Source of the DNA: Datisca glomerata
Lineage: Eukaryota; Streptophyta; Magnoliopsida; Cucurbitales; Datiscaceae
Assembly (NCBI GenBank): GCA_003255025.1
Contig: QANY01013337.1
Span: forward strand, 1,862,237-1,926,236
Length of the DNA stretch: 64,000 nt
Reading direction: 5' to 3'
A model generated the notes under the pieces. That model was not told the DNA's origin. It did not search any database and worked only from the letters and a program-made list of their open reading frames with translations. Below are positions 12,287 through 23,884 of the stretch, in pieces. The position numbers were made by a program, and so were the translations under genes. Each line of letters begins with the position of its first letter. The stretch's first letter is position 1.

Positions 12287-13875
12287 TTTTGGAACGAGTT
12301 TTAAAGTTTGAGAAAAAATCATTGAACCATGAACAATTAGTGGGCGGAATATAAAAAACTATTACATCAACTAATTTAATTATATCAAATATTAAAACTA
12401 TACATCCGATTATGCATACAAGATTAAACGTATTTAAAAGAGGTAGAAACGATTTATACATTTTTGTTGTATTAGAGACTTTCTGAATTGGTAGAATCCT
12501 TATTAAATGCTTCGCGTTCTTCGATTTTCAAATCCAAGAACTTCAATTAGTCTTCCCACCAACAACCACTCGTAGGATTCAGAAGTATATCTTGCAAGGA
12601 CAACGTTAGGAACTGAGTGTGGGCTCTAAAAAAAACTAAGGTAGAAAAATCAAAATTTTCTCTTCCTCGGGTGATTTCAGTGGCAAGCAATAGGAGGGGA
12701 GAGAGAAATCTTTTTTATGCTCTGTCTGATTAAGGTTGTGTCAACACACTTAGGATAGGAAGGCGACCCTAATGCCATCCTTTATATAATAATTTTGAAA
12801 ATTTTACATATACCCCATATATGTGTAATTTTCAAAATTCACCCCCTTATTCTTTACTATTGTCAAAAATTGCATATCTTCTTAGAGTCAATATTGTGTC
12901 CAAATTTATCAATTCAAATTGATATATTTAAATTGATCTACATCAATTAATTAATTATTTTTATTTACTAATTATCCAATAATTAGAAAATAACAAACTA
13001 ATTAATTTGAACATCAATTAATTAGTCCTCACTAATAAAGTGACAACACCCGTTATCACATATAGGTTCAGAAAATACATTTTGTCTCAAAACACATTTT
13101 GGTCCAACTGATGTTGTATCTTCTATTTTTGTCCTCATGAGCTATATGATTCAAATACCCGTCAAATTTATCTCCACAAATTCCTGACTTATTTAATTCT
13201 GACATCGTACGACTCCACTATAGGTTCGATGCCGAATTAACTCACTATTCATGTGCGCTGCATTTTTTGTTGGTGAAAATAAACACTTTATTTTCACGAT
13301 CTACAAAATATTTTAACATATTAACCTTTGTGAATATCAGTAACAAGAATGGTATGTAAAATTATCATTTTACTCCTCTTGTTATTATTTCTTTAACTCT
13401 TTTATTAACTGTGAATAAAAAAACATAAGTGAATTATCTTGTACAATTCACAAGTCTTATTCAATGACTCATTTCATTGAATACTTGGCCAAGTTAATTT
13501 ATTCACACATTCATCGATAAAGCATAAAGTGATATTGTTGTTTTCGCTATCTAACCATGAATTTTTATATTTTGTGAATCACGCAACTCTAACTTAGTTG
13601 AATTACAGTCCCAACAGCTGATGTATTATCCGTAATTCGAACTCACTCATTTGACATATCAAATACCACAATAATTAAGTAAAGTTTTGTATTCACCTCA
13701 AGATAAAGGTAATTATGAAAATACATTTAATGTGTAACAATTTGATTTAGAGTGAGGTAAACGGTTTTACACTAAACTAATTTGTTACTAGTCTATTCAA
13801 CATGTTCTATAACTTGCCTAGGTCAACCGTCAGAGTCTCCACTCACATGCTCCAAGACCGGAATTTTTAGTGATT
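12287..13875 (-). repeat. Copia-1 5' LTR, truncated
   Basis: It aligns with 5551 to about 7100 of the other LTR (for example atcattgaacca and ggaggggagagagaaa). Homology ends near 13875, so the last 280 bp or so is missing. An inverted fragment of the surrounding 131-bp array begins there. Confidence 0.85.
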
Positions 13876-13981
13876 AGGAGGCCTCGTTAGGTCGTCACCT
13901 TTGTTGAGGTCTTTTGTCTGATGTCAAAGATCTCAACCAAAGATCTCAACCAAGGCGATGGCCTAACGAGGCCTCCTGATC
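13871..13981. repeat. Inverted repeat at the Copia-1/gypsy junction
   Basis: The left arm (about 13871-13915, taggaggcctcgttaggtcg) is the reverse complement of the right arm (about 13939-13981, ending ggcctaacgaggcctcctga). Both arms are pieces of the 131-bp array, one inverted. This marks a rearrangement that also removed the LTR end. Confidence 0.85.
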
Positions 13982-14310
13982 ATGAAGAATGATCCGAAGA
14001 AAGACCTTATATAGGGAAAAAGGACCACAAAAGTAACTGTGGCACCCGAGGTGAAAGAGCCATCAGACAAAAGATCTCACCCAGGGCGAAGGCCTAACGA
14101 GGCATCCTTATCACATAGGATAATTGGAAAAAGACCCTACATAGGGCGAAAGACCACGGTAATATTTCGTGGCACCTAAGTACATGAGGTGTTGGGACAA
14201 AGTACTTTGATAATGGTCAAAGTCGTCAAGACCTCATAACTTACCTAAGACAAATAAGAGAAAAGACCTTACATAAGTTAAAAGGACCACTATAATATTC
14301 CATGATACTC
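13935..14310 (+). repeat. 131-bp tandem repeat, right part
   Basis: Units start near 14000, 14130 and 14262 at aaagacc, with the same layout as 5330-5550 (accacggtaatatttcgtgg, ggcctaacgaggc). Together the two sides hold about five units. Confidence 0.85.
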
Positions 14311-14665
14311 CAAGTCACACAGTTGACTAAGGTACACAAAATCTCCCAGATGATTATATTGGGTCCAAAGACACGCAGATGATTATAACACCTAACGTCA
14401 CCCATATGACTATGGGACTCGAAGTCACATAAATTATTATGATACCCCCAAGTCACACAGATGGCAAAGTACCCCAAGTGTCACAGATGGCTAAGTACCC
14501 ATAGTCACACAGATGACTAAGTATCCTAAGTCACCCAGATGACTATATTACTTTACGTCACTAGATGATTAGGGTACCCGAAGTTACTTAGGTAACTATG
14601 GTACCCAGATTCACAATTATGAAAATGACAATGAAGTCACATTGATGATTATGATGTCAAGATTA
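14310..14665 (+). repeat. Short tandem array, about 25-32-bp unit, about 12 copies
   Basis: Degenerate copies follow aagtcacacagatgactatg-gtacccc. Lengths differ through indels. This is a third array type inside the same gypsy element. Confidence 0.8.
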
Positions 14666-16031
14666 GCTAGAATCTAATAAACCCCAAAGGATTTTGGTAC
14701 TCCACTCAAGATGACTTCAAACGACCTCACCATCAACAACTCGTCAAACACGATTTGATCAAATGAGGAAAAGAGTGCTCCAAAACCTTCCGCTAGAAAG
14801 TGAAAGCGTTAATTGCATGCGTAAACACATAAGCACATAGAGATGCAACGACAAGCTCAGCAGAACAAGCAATTCATTTCAAATGAAGAACGTCAACAAA
14901 ATCAAATACAGACTCACCGCTGATGGGATACATTTGGTCAATATTCTAGGGGGATAGAAGCTAAGGACCTTCAATAACTCAAGAATATTGTGAAACTCAG
15001 GGCATGGTGATAGAGGCATCACTCCATGGATACTCAAAAGTCATTTGTTCTCCAAGAGAAGAACTACTCGATTTTCTTTAAGACTAGCTCAAAGACATTC
15101 GTTGTGCCGAGCTACGCTACAAAATCACTATAAATTTCAGACAAAGCAACGGACAACTTAGACAGTTGAATCACTACATGACTTAGACAGACCAATAAAC
15201 TCAGACATTGAGTTACGAGAAAGAGTCAGCATCCAAAGCATCAAAACCTTCAGTTCCCAGCCCAGCTTAGTTTCTGAAAATGTAACTCTGGATGGCAAGA
15301 AGAACCCTCAGGAAGCACGTCATTTAGTGTAATAATTCCATCATCCGCCATAATACATGAGATGCCAAATTAATGTACCAGATATATGGTCAAGCATGGA
15401 TCAACACAAGAATGCGATGTAAGATTTTGAAAAAATCATCCTTTAGAAGACCCACTAACATCACAGCGTTAAATCGACCTCACAGTAAAGAAATCCCAAT
15501 GGACTGGCCATCTTATCGCCTACCTCAGATCAATTGAATTCAATCCTAACACCAAGTCATCACGATGCCATCTTTCAGGCGAATGTGTAAAAGTTTTATC
15601 GTTATGACCATCGATCAAACTCAAGCCGCCTGACTGTCAGATTAAAATCATATGGACTTGATCCCGATAATTACTTGGAGTAACTTGCACAAACCTGAAC
15701 CACAGAGCTTTAGGTCCCAACACGATCACGCACATCATTACATAAAGAAGTCAAACATTAATCAAGATGAAGACATTTTTACCAAGAGTAATTAACAAAT
15801 ATGAAGAAATCTTGCCCTAGTCACAAGAAGCTCTGAGACGCGATCATGAACCATCAACAAATACTTAGATATTTTGACACAAACTCAACTCTTTGACGAT
15901 CTCAACGCCAACATATGCTTAATACTCGATTAACTACAAAGACATAGTCTTGGGTAAAAGCTTATGGCTCCCTCCACAACATACTTTCTGACTCTATTGC
16001 TATTCTCCAAACTCAAGAAGTGGGGGTAAAC
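14666..16031 (+). other. 3' non-coding part of the gypsy element
   Basis: No convincing protein. It ends in gaagtgggggtaaac, a polypurine tract directly before the right LTR. The missing gypsy integrase is not found here. Confidence 0.6.
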
Positions 16032-16595
16032 TGTAGGGGAGAGAAATACCCGAGCTAAATCTTACTCAATAATATTTTCAAACAAAGCCCAATACTATCA
16101 TTTTTCGGGTATGACCCATATTAAGTCCAAACCGGGGACTCTTTCATGACCGAAGTCACCATGATGACTGAAAAATAATCCATCATATAAGGAAAGGATA
16201 GACACATATCAAATCTATCAGGCAATCTCAATGGTTGTTAAAGAGGATAATATGATAACTATAATAACCTGATTAGAGAATATTCTCCGTGAATATCTTC
16301 ATTCCTTATCAGAATAAGGAGGAAGATATATTGTACATGGACGTTTGACTCATACAGAAAATCATTATTAATGTATGATGATCCCCATTAAACGGTAAGC
16401 AATTCTTCACAATACTAATTCTCCCTAAAATACTCTACTGGCTTGATCGTGGGAGTGCATTAGGGGGGGCACCCCCACGGTGCCCTGCCTACTACTTTAA
16501 CGATCTTTCTTGATTTTTGTAGATTATTGGATGAATCACCGAGCAACGTGGTGGACCCCACGACAATCGATGTTGGCTTATTTTTTGCATCAACA
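16032..16595 (+). repeat. 3' LTR of the gypsy element
   Basis: It starts TGTAGGGGAG and ends TTGCATCAACA. It shares long segments with 1461-2153 but has a deletion of about 130 bp. Confidence 0.85.
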
Positions 16596-16767
16596 TTTCC
16601 TGCTAAAAAATGGCTCAATATATACATCATTTTTTAGAAATAAAAAAAGAAGAAAATTTTACTATTAATGATGCACATTAATAGATTCAAGGGCAAATTT
16701 GAAATTTTAAAATAAAGAATTGATAAAACGGTCTAAAAATGATTCTCATTCTCATTTCACTTTTAAT

Positions 16768-17460
16768 ATACTAGTAGTAGTACACATGTGTTTCACGTGA
16801 ACTAAATATAAAAATTAATTCATGAAATGTGCCATATTTTATGACTATCATGTATTATTAAAGTTATATGTGATTATTTTTTAATATATGTATTTATCAA
16901 TATTTAATATTAACTTAGTTTTATATATTCAAATGTATATTTAACTGATAAAATTATATAAAAAATGTCAAATAGATAACTACATATTTAGATTATCATT
17001 TTAGACACTGTACAAATAATACGTGGACAATTGTCCATAATTATTTTTCTGTAGATTCTCTATTTTATATATTATAGATATATTATATATCATGAATAAT
17101 ATGAATTATAAATTGATTGTATTTTATGTAGAATACATTTGTATATTATTGTTATAAAAAAAATTATATTTATTGACATTAATTAATGTTGTAATTATTA
17201 TTATTATTTTTTATTTGAAATATGAAAAATTACTAAACAATAATACTATCCCCACAATTAATTGTTAGTGGGATATTTTTTCACATCTAGTGGAAGAGTA
17301 AATATAAATAAGAATTTAATTAATTATTTTATTTAAGATTAACAGAACTAATAAAAGTTTGACACATGTACTTTTAAGGGGTGTTATAGGATAAAAAAAT
17401 ACATGGACAAAGTTGTCCAAAAATGATTCTCCTAAGCACGTCACTTTTAATATATTATAG
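16768..17460. repeat. Unclassified dispersed repeat (copy 1)
   Basis: It begins cttttaatatactagtagta followed by cacatgtgtttcacgtg and ends near cacttttaatatattatag. A second sequence with the same edges lies at 33037-33520, where ctagtag is followed by tgtgtcttgcacgtg. The body is AT-rich and non-coding. The family was not recognised. Confidence 0.5.
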
Positions 17461-17504
17461 ATTAAAGATTAAAGGTATTTTGTGTTTATAGAGTTTTAGA
17501 AAAT

Positions 17505-17875
17505 ACGTCTACGGCGACGGTTATTCGAGTCTACGACGACGGTTTCTGACCGTCAGAATCGGTACGGTGACTGTTACAGAACCGTCGGGATCGCCGCCAT
17601 CGGGATTAAATTATTGACGATTTTGACAACCATCGGAGGAACGTCGCGATAGAGATCTCTAAAGTGATGGTTATTTTGATAATTCGTGATGATTTACAGC
17701 CGTCGCTAAAGATAATATACCGCGACGGTTCTTAAAATCTTCGCATATTGTATATATAACGACGGTTCTACAACTGTCGCTAAATATGTAGTCTTATGCG
17801 ACGGTCATAGAACCATCACGAATTTGTCCTAGTCCAATTTTTTGCTACGGTTTAGGAACCGTCGCAAAAATGCTA
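17505..17875. repeat. CACTA-1 left subterminal repeats
   Basis: Repeated cgacggtt and aaccgtcgc motifs lie about 20-60 bp apart in both orientations (for example 17514, 17546, 17720, 17760 and 17848-17866). They are the presumed binding sites for the element's DNA-binding protein. Confidence 0.8.
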
Positions 17876-18147
17876 ATTTCACATTCTCCTTCCTATTTCT
17901 GTTAATTCTCAAAAATTCCTGCATATTAACACAATTTTAATATGGTATATATTTCCACAATAGTCAGAGCAGTATCATTCTATATATTTACACAGAATAT
18001 AATTATAAAGTATTAAATCATTAATTAGTATCTAAAACTATAATAGATTATCAATACAAATTATTTAATGAGTTCAAAGTATGAAATTTGAAATAACAAA
18101 ATATTTTGGAAGTATTATTAAATAACGTTAAACAACTAAAGGTTATC

Positions 18148-19500
18148 CTAGTTTTTACGAGAGTCTTGCATAAACTTCATAATTAAGCTTAGTTGAAAGC
18201 GTATCTCTGAACATTCAGCTTGCACCTGATTCATATTTCTCACACTCTCTAAACATTCAACATCTAATTGAGGCACCCGTGCCCATTGAGCCTTCAGCTC
18301 AGCTACTCGTGCACGTTGAAATTCTAGCTCAGTTGATAAACGGGTAGAATCTTGCGTGGACGATTCCCCACGATATTGTGAGAACACTTGAGATGGAGTT
18401 ACCCCGAGTCCTAATGAACACACTCATCCAAGATGCTCTGGACCCAATAATTGTGAGAGCGCGTCTTTTGACCAAATTGGATCATAATCATCATCCAGAA
18501 GTTGACTCATGGGCTCTTTAAGTTTCGCCTATAATACAAAATTAAGACTTAGTATGAGTAAACATGTAATAACTATTTAAAAACTTTGTATTAATATTAC
18601 AACTTATACTTACTGCAACGTTTGCAGTCTCTTCATTTACATAAGTTCCATCTTTCCGTTCATGTGAGGCTTCAAATAGCTCCGTTCTTGAGGGCTCTCT
18701 TTGAAGCTCTTTTGTCTATAAAATGAGAACATATGATTAAATATACTTAAAATAAAACTAATTAAAACGAACAATTATAAAGTTTAGAATTTACCATTTC
18801 TGCTCTTTTTGTTGGTATACTGGTACGTCCCAACGTGTGAGGGTGTTTTAGTTTGCTTCGTGATCTTCTGTTAGTTCAAGTTTGCTTCTATATTTATGAA
18901 AGATAAAAAAGTTAATTTATTTCACATACAATTAATCATAGATGAATAGTAAAAAATCATATATTTTCTTCTTCTGAGTACCATCTATGAATTATCGCAA
19001 CAAAACTATAATTTGGAATAGCATCATTTCAATGTTCTAATTCCTCTTCCTCCATTTCATATGTTACCATATATTCATTCTTTATTCTGCGCTTCTCATC
19101 CTTCCATCTTGCATTTAACATTGTCAAAACATATACTTTATGACATTCTTCTACGGCATATTTTAACTACAAAAAATTAATATGCAGTTAATTAAATATA
19201 TATATATATATATGAACATACAAGCAACCATACCTTCATTGTTTCCCACATTTGATCTTTATGATACCGCGACACATGCCTCCAATCATATTGTATGGGC
19301 AAAATATTATGTCGTCTAGTAACGGTACCACAAAAGCTTGCACACTTTCCTTTATTAGCACCGATGACCTGTCATTGGGGATTGAAAGTCACATGTATTC
19401 TATCATCGCCTGATCTTGCCTATATAGATGTCAACTGCGTTCGTCCTTGCATACGCCTCACATATGATTCTATTTAACAAAATATTGAATAATATTATGA
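18148..19500 (-). pseudogene. Plant Transposase_24 (Ptta/En-Spm)-like gene, multi-exon
   Basis: Exons read on the minus strand. About 19470-19235 ends CRGTVTRRHNILPI-like then YHKDQMWETMK; about 19165-18965 has VYVLTMLNARWKDEKRR; about 18890-18796 has RRSRSKLKHPHTLGRTSIPT then KRAEM|gtaaa; about 18720-18614 has SRTELFEASHERKDGTYVNE then ETANVA|gtaag; the last (18533-18148) has ALSQLLGPEHLG and GLGVTPSQVFSQY with a C-terminal helix ending QDSRKN. These match the familiar order of this transposon-encoded family, and several GT/AG splice sites are preserved. A few stops interrupt it (for example one in the first of these exons and one before VCSLGLG). It is probably inactive. Its role in transposition is not established. 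Confidence 0.8.
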
Positions 19501-19572
19501 TAATTAAAGGAAACACTATATTATTATCTCCATTAACTTGAATAAGAACGAACAAACCTTCTGTTTCCATAT

Positions 19573-20114
19573 TCATATCATGATGTGGATTTGATCATCC
19601 AGATTCAGTAGGATAGTCAATATCCAATCAAGTATCTGGAAGTGATGATTGACGTCTCGACGAGGCCACGGTGTAATCCTGCAGATGTTAATCATTATGA
19701 CTATATCTGACTTAGAAAATATTTTATACCTAAGATAGTAAAATATTTTATTACTATCTTTAGCCAAATTGTAAAAGTCCTTAACATCAGAATCATCTCT
19801 GAATTTCCTCATTCTTTCATCTACATCATCAACCGGTTGTTGTGATGGAATAGAGTTGGGACCATGTTCATTGTTCAATAAATTACCAAATACATCATGC
19901 AACAAATCAAGCATATCATTATCATCCTCAGGTGTTCACAGACAACGTCTCTAGTCTTACGATAACAATGAACACACCAGCAACAAAGACACGATATATA
20001 TCCATCACTCGATCCTTTCTCAAATGTAAAGTTCAAAATTTGATCTACTCCATCTTGATATGCCTTACTAAATCTTGGTTTTGTCATCCAACTCTTATCT
20101 ATTGCAACTTTCAA
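19573..20114 (-). pseudogene. CACTA transposase-associated domain with flanking N-terminal part
   Basis: The minus strand from 20114 reads DKSWMTKPRFSKAYQDGVDQ, then FTFEKGSSDGYISCLCCWCV, with CHCYRKTRDVVCEHLR-like zinc-ligand residues. This is the transposase-associated domain found at the N-terminus of CACTA TNP2 proteins. A frameshift near 19915 leads into MLDLLHDVFGNLLNNEHG and DDVDERMRKFRDD, the acidic linker that normally precedes the TNP2 core. The core does not follow. Instead a short exon (about 19682-19566, SSRRQSSLPDT) belongs to the downstream Transposase_24-like gene. Confidence 0.8.
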
Positions 20115-20949
20115 AGCTTAAAGAAGACCAAACAAATGGAATAATAAAAACTATTGCTGCACCTTTTAGCCTACTATGCTAAAAAAAGAAAAAGAAAGCT
20201 TATATTCTTGATTATCCTAATTAACTGAGCGAACAAACCTTCTTGATCACATCGCGTGCATATGAACGAGTTAATAGGAAAAAAATGAACGAGAGGTTAA
20301 AGTTGCGATATGTAATCAATAAAAAGTAAAGAAAGAGAGTGAACTAAATAAAGGCCTACAACATTGTAAAAATTTCACAACAAACTAGGTGGATATGGAA
20401 TGATCTATTTCAACAAACTAGGTGGACATAGAATGATCTAGTTTCAAATAGAGTTTTCAATTCCTAAATCACTCATAAATAATCCAAATATATAACTATG
20501 TGGCTCTTTTAGCAGAAAGGTTAGACAAAGACATCATTAAAATGTACATGTCAGCCCTTGATTAATGACTATTATTCCATTCATTATAAAGTCAGTATAT
20601 ATAGGGTGATTAGAGCAAATTTGAAGACCCAACACATGTAAAATGCAGAGAGGACTGAATCCATGTAATCAAAAAATAGAAGACCCATAAAATATAATAC
20701 TTTTGCAACAGAAAGAATGACAAGGAGCTGATATTCAAAACCATTGGTCAACAAAGAGAATGACAAGGATAAAGTCATAGATAACTTTTGTATGTACATA
20801 GAGAAGTCCATAAATTTTTCAAAGAGAGGAGAACGACTGTACTAGGGAGAATCGCCTGTTGATCAAGCTGCACTAGGGGAGAATCGCCCATTGAGTTGTG
20901 CTGGGGGGAAAAGCAGGGTGGAAATGGGGAAGAAGACGCGCGACGAAGG
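20115..20949. other. CACTA-1 internal non-coding DNA
   Basis: Mostly non-coding. A tandem pair of about 40 bp (aacaaactaggtgga-atggaatgatcta) lies at 20380-20440. The open frame 20811-20584 has no recognisable domain. Confidence 0.5.
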
Positions 20950-21478
20950 GTTAATTTATGGTTTCTTTTTGCGACGGTTATTAAAACTGTCCCAATATAT
21001 GTTTACAGTGTCCTTTTGCGACGGTTTTTAAAAGCCGTCGCAATAGTGATTAAAAAATCAAAACTACACCGCTTTATTAAATAATCCCTCAAAGCCTTTT
21101 GCGACGGTTAGATGGCACCGTCGCGAATATGGTGTAAAAAAAGCAAACCCCTCAAAGACATTTGAGACGGTTTTCATAAACCGTCACAATTTCATTATTA
21201 ATTGCGACGGTTTACAAAAACCGTCGCAATAGTTCAATTAATTGTGACGGCTCTCCTAAACAGTCGAAAAAAATAGAAAGTATAATTAATTACGACGGTT
21301 GGTCAAAACCGTCGCGATAATGACCTCTTGCAGTGGTTAATTTAAAACCGTCAATAAAATATGACTAATTGCAACGATTCACTAAACAGTCACAATTTAT
21401 CCCCTTTTTCAACAATTAGCGACGGTTGTACAAACTGTTGTCGTATAACCATCATAATCGAGGGTTTTTATTGTAGTG
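20950..21478. repeat. CACTA-1 right subterminal repeats and terminal inverted repeat
   Basis: At least fifteen gcgacggtt/aaccgtcgc motifs, often as closely spaced inverted pairs (for example gcgacggtttacaaaaaccg at 21204). The terminus gtagtg ends at 21478. Confidence 0.88.
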
Positions 21479-21793
21479 CTAAAATTCTTAATTCAACTAG
21501 TTAATCACAAAAATATTAAATCAAAATTGTCAACTAAATCCCAAACAATAAAGCATCATTACTATGAATAATTCGAAAAAAATTATAATATCCATAATTT
21601 CTTCTGCCATTAAATCTCCCTAAAGGGTAAAACTCAAAAACTAATTAAAATAATTACAATCCACAACTCTGAAAGACTAAGAGACCATTTTTTGACCTAA
21701 AATGCATCACCCCAAGAAACCCCAGCTGACTACATTGTTTTACCCCAAGGAGACTGAATCACCTCAATCTCAATCAAAATTTCAGCTATTATT

Positions 21794-21946
21794 TCAATGA
21801 TGACTCAAGCTAGGTAACTTAATGACAATATCAATACTCTCAAAATTTTGACAGTCTAGCTAAAACTTTCAATGATAGACTCAAGCTAGGTAACTTAATG
21901 ACAACATCAATACTCTCAAAATTTTGACAGTCTAGCTAAAACTTTC
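21794..21946. repeat. Tandem duplication, period 76 bp
   Basis: The block actcaagctaggtaacttaa at 21803 recurs at 21879 with one or two differences through ctagctaaaactttcaatg. No gene is involved. Confidence 0.9.
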
Positions 21947-21984
21947 AATGCTATACTGTTTTTTTAATAGGAATTCATAATTAA

Positions 21985-22390
21985 CCATTACAAACAAAAT
22001 GTAAACCATGACAACACAAAATACACCTTTGAGTACTCATGTAAAAAAAATCACTAATTTTCTTATAAATTAATTATTTGTTGAAAGTTACGATTGAGAT
22101 ATCATGCTTTACCAACTTTCATTATCTAGTATTTCAAGGATATGGCAACTTGATGAAAATATCTTTCAATAATATTACAAATTTTAGACACAAATTAATG
22201 ATAAACTATTACAAACAAATAAATAATCAAGATAATGCGAAATAATTTTTTGAGTACTCGTGTAAAAAAATCACACTCACTTTCCTATAAACTATTTATT
22301 TATTGAACTAATGATTGAGATACCATGGTTTATCTACTTCCATTACCTAGAACTTTCACAGTATACGTACATGATTGGGACACTTAAACT
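21985..22390. repeat. Degenerate tandem repeat, period about 221 bp
   Basis: Gagtactcatgtaaaaaaa at 22031 recurs at 22252, followed each time by tttcttataaa/tttcctataaa and gattgagatatcatg-like segments. The copies are clearly diverged. Confidence 0.7.
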
Positions 22391-23884
22391 ACTTGAGCTA
22401 GAGGAGCGAATTAGCTACTAAATCTTAAAATTTTCAATCGGGATTAATGGACCAACAATTTTCAAGGAAGCGAATCGCTATTTTTTGAGAATGGAAGAAA
22501 ATCACAGTTAAATTAGAACAAAAATGTACAGGAATAATTAAGTAGAGAGAAATGCTAAATAATTAAAGAAAACCCATTAAAACATACCGTAGATGAAAAA
22601 CAATTTGGCTTTTCAACAACATGGGATAGGCGGATTACATAGGATCATATTCTATGTGATATTCAATTTGTATATAATCCAAAAAAGAAACAACCGAAAT
22701 CCAGTAGTTATAAATAATTTAAAATAGAATTAATAAGGGTACATTTATACACATGTTTTAAATTAAATAATTATGAACAAGTTGACGTGTCCAAAATATC
22801 TGCAACATTAAGTCGCCATACAGATATCGGATCCATCATCTCCCTACTAATTCTTCTCTCTCGCACTCCAATTCACCCGCCACTAGAACAGCCCAGTGAC
22901 CAAACTCGTTTTACCAGCCTCTCTCAAGGCTATCTCTTCATTCACTAATATGATACTGTAACAGAAACTTGAATCAAATTATTATATATAGCAAGAATAA
23001 TATGTAAAGGTGATTAGGAAATAGTATTAAAAAAAGCATTAAGTCACTTTTAATTAATTCACTTTTAATTTAACCAATCAACTTCGTGTATGGTAACATA
23101 GTAACGAAAGAAACTAATAATGATTTTTCAGTGAAAAGCAACAAATAATTGTCACAGTTTGAAGCATAGTGTAAAGCTCTGAATATTCCATTTTTATACC
23201 ACGATGGCACGATCTTTCAATCGATAATGCTCGGATATTCTTGTTGGAAATAGTCAGATCCCTTTGTGAGAGCTGTTTCTTAATGCATAACAGATTGAGA
23301 CCTTAATTATAATCTTCGATGGTTTTTTTTCACAAGGAGTTACATGAAGATAATTGAAACAAAGATATTACTGTACGACTTCATATCTTCTGTCTCATAA
23401 CTTTGCTTTTTACCGGTTTTCCTTTCCTCAAAACCATTTTTTTTAAAATATGTCATAGGTTTCTCAACCAATGATGATCTAAATGTTGAGGGAAGTATGC
23501 TTTAGTGGGGCCATCTGACCAAATTTGAACGGCCCACGAAAATATGTGGCACATAGACATATACAAAACAAAACTCTAAAAACAATTTGTGCAAGCCTCA
23601 CCTCATTCGATTACTTAAAATTTAAGTGTTAAGGAAGAAAAATCGATCAAATAATATATGACATCTGTATTCTAAGAAGCATGAATACTGACACATGACA
23701 CGAATGCGACACACCATTTCTAAAAAAAGTATGATACACGGATATGTTTCGTATATATTTATACATAATGATCTTTCTAAGTATGTAAAATAGATATTTG
23801 CATAAAAACTAATTACAGTATCAATCATATCTTGAAAATGAATTAAATAACTGCACTGGTTAGAGATGTCACCGACGTTAGGAT
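22391..23884. other. AT-rich DNA, no gene seen
   Basis: No frame with a recognisable domain. The 92-codon minus frame at 23900-23622 looks random. Gacacatgacacgaatgcgacacacc (23690-23715) resembles gtgtgtccgacatgtgtcc at 26431, possibly edges of one unclassified repeat. Confidence 0.4.

Larger units (their letters stand above)
5551..13875 (-). mobile_element. Copia-1: Ty1/copia element (Angela type), nested in the gypsy element
   Basis: Two long LTRs (5551-7384, 12287-13875) flank a minus-strand internal region. That region has a primer-binding site for initiator tRNA-Met (ggctctaatac at 12272-12282, reverse complement of GTATTAGAGCC), a leader of about 1.8 kb, a gag start, integrase, reverse transcriptase and RNase H in the Copia order. 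LTRs of about 1.8 kb with a long leader, and the wording of the integrase and RT motifs, fit the Angela lineage. Most of gag and protease is deleted and every domain has stops. The outer part of the right LTR is lost at about 13875, next to an inverted piece of the host array, so no target duplication can be read. Confidence 0.88.
1461..16595 (+). mobile_element. Ty3/gypsy (Tat/Ogre-type) LTR retrotransposon, degenerate, with a nested Copia
   Basis: Two related LTRs (1461-2153 and 16032-16595) begin TGT and end CAACA. They are flanked by TTTCT (1456-1460) and TTTCC (16596-16600), a 5-bp target duplication with one transition. A primer-binding-like site follows the left LTR and a G-rich polypurine tract (gaagtgggggtaaac) precedes the right one. 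Inside are a decayed gypsy reverse transcriptase and an additional RNase H of the Tat lineage, but no integrase. Large tandem-repeat arrays fill much of the rest. Copia-1 (5551-13875) is inserted within one array. The element is non-functional and fairly old, judging by LTR divergence and a deletion of about 130 bp in the right LTR. Confidence 0.85.
17491..21478 (-). mobile_element. CACTA-1: CACTA (En/Spm) DNA transposon with internal deletion
   Basis: The right end reads ...tttttattgtagtg, the inverted form of CACTACAATAAAAA. The left end is decayed (gagttttagaaaatacgtct at 17491). Both ends carry many short inverted subterminal motifs (gcgacggtt / aaccgtcgc), the hallmark of plant CACTA elements. 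Between them, on the minus strand, lie a transposase-associated domain (20114-19920) and a Transposase_24-like gene in exons (to 18148). The TNP2 catalytic transposase expected between or before these parts is missing. The 3-bp target duplication could not be confirmed because the left end is mutated. Confidence 0.85.
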
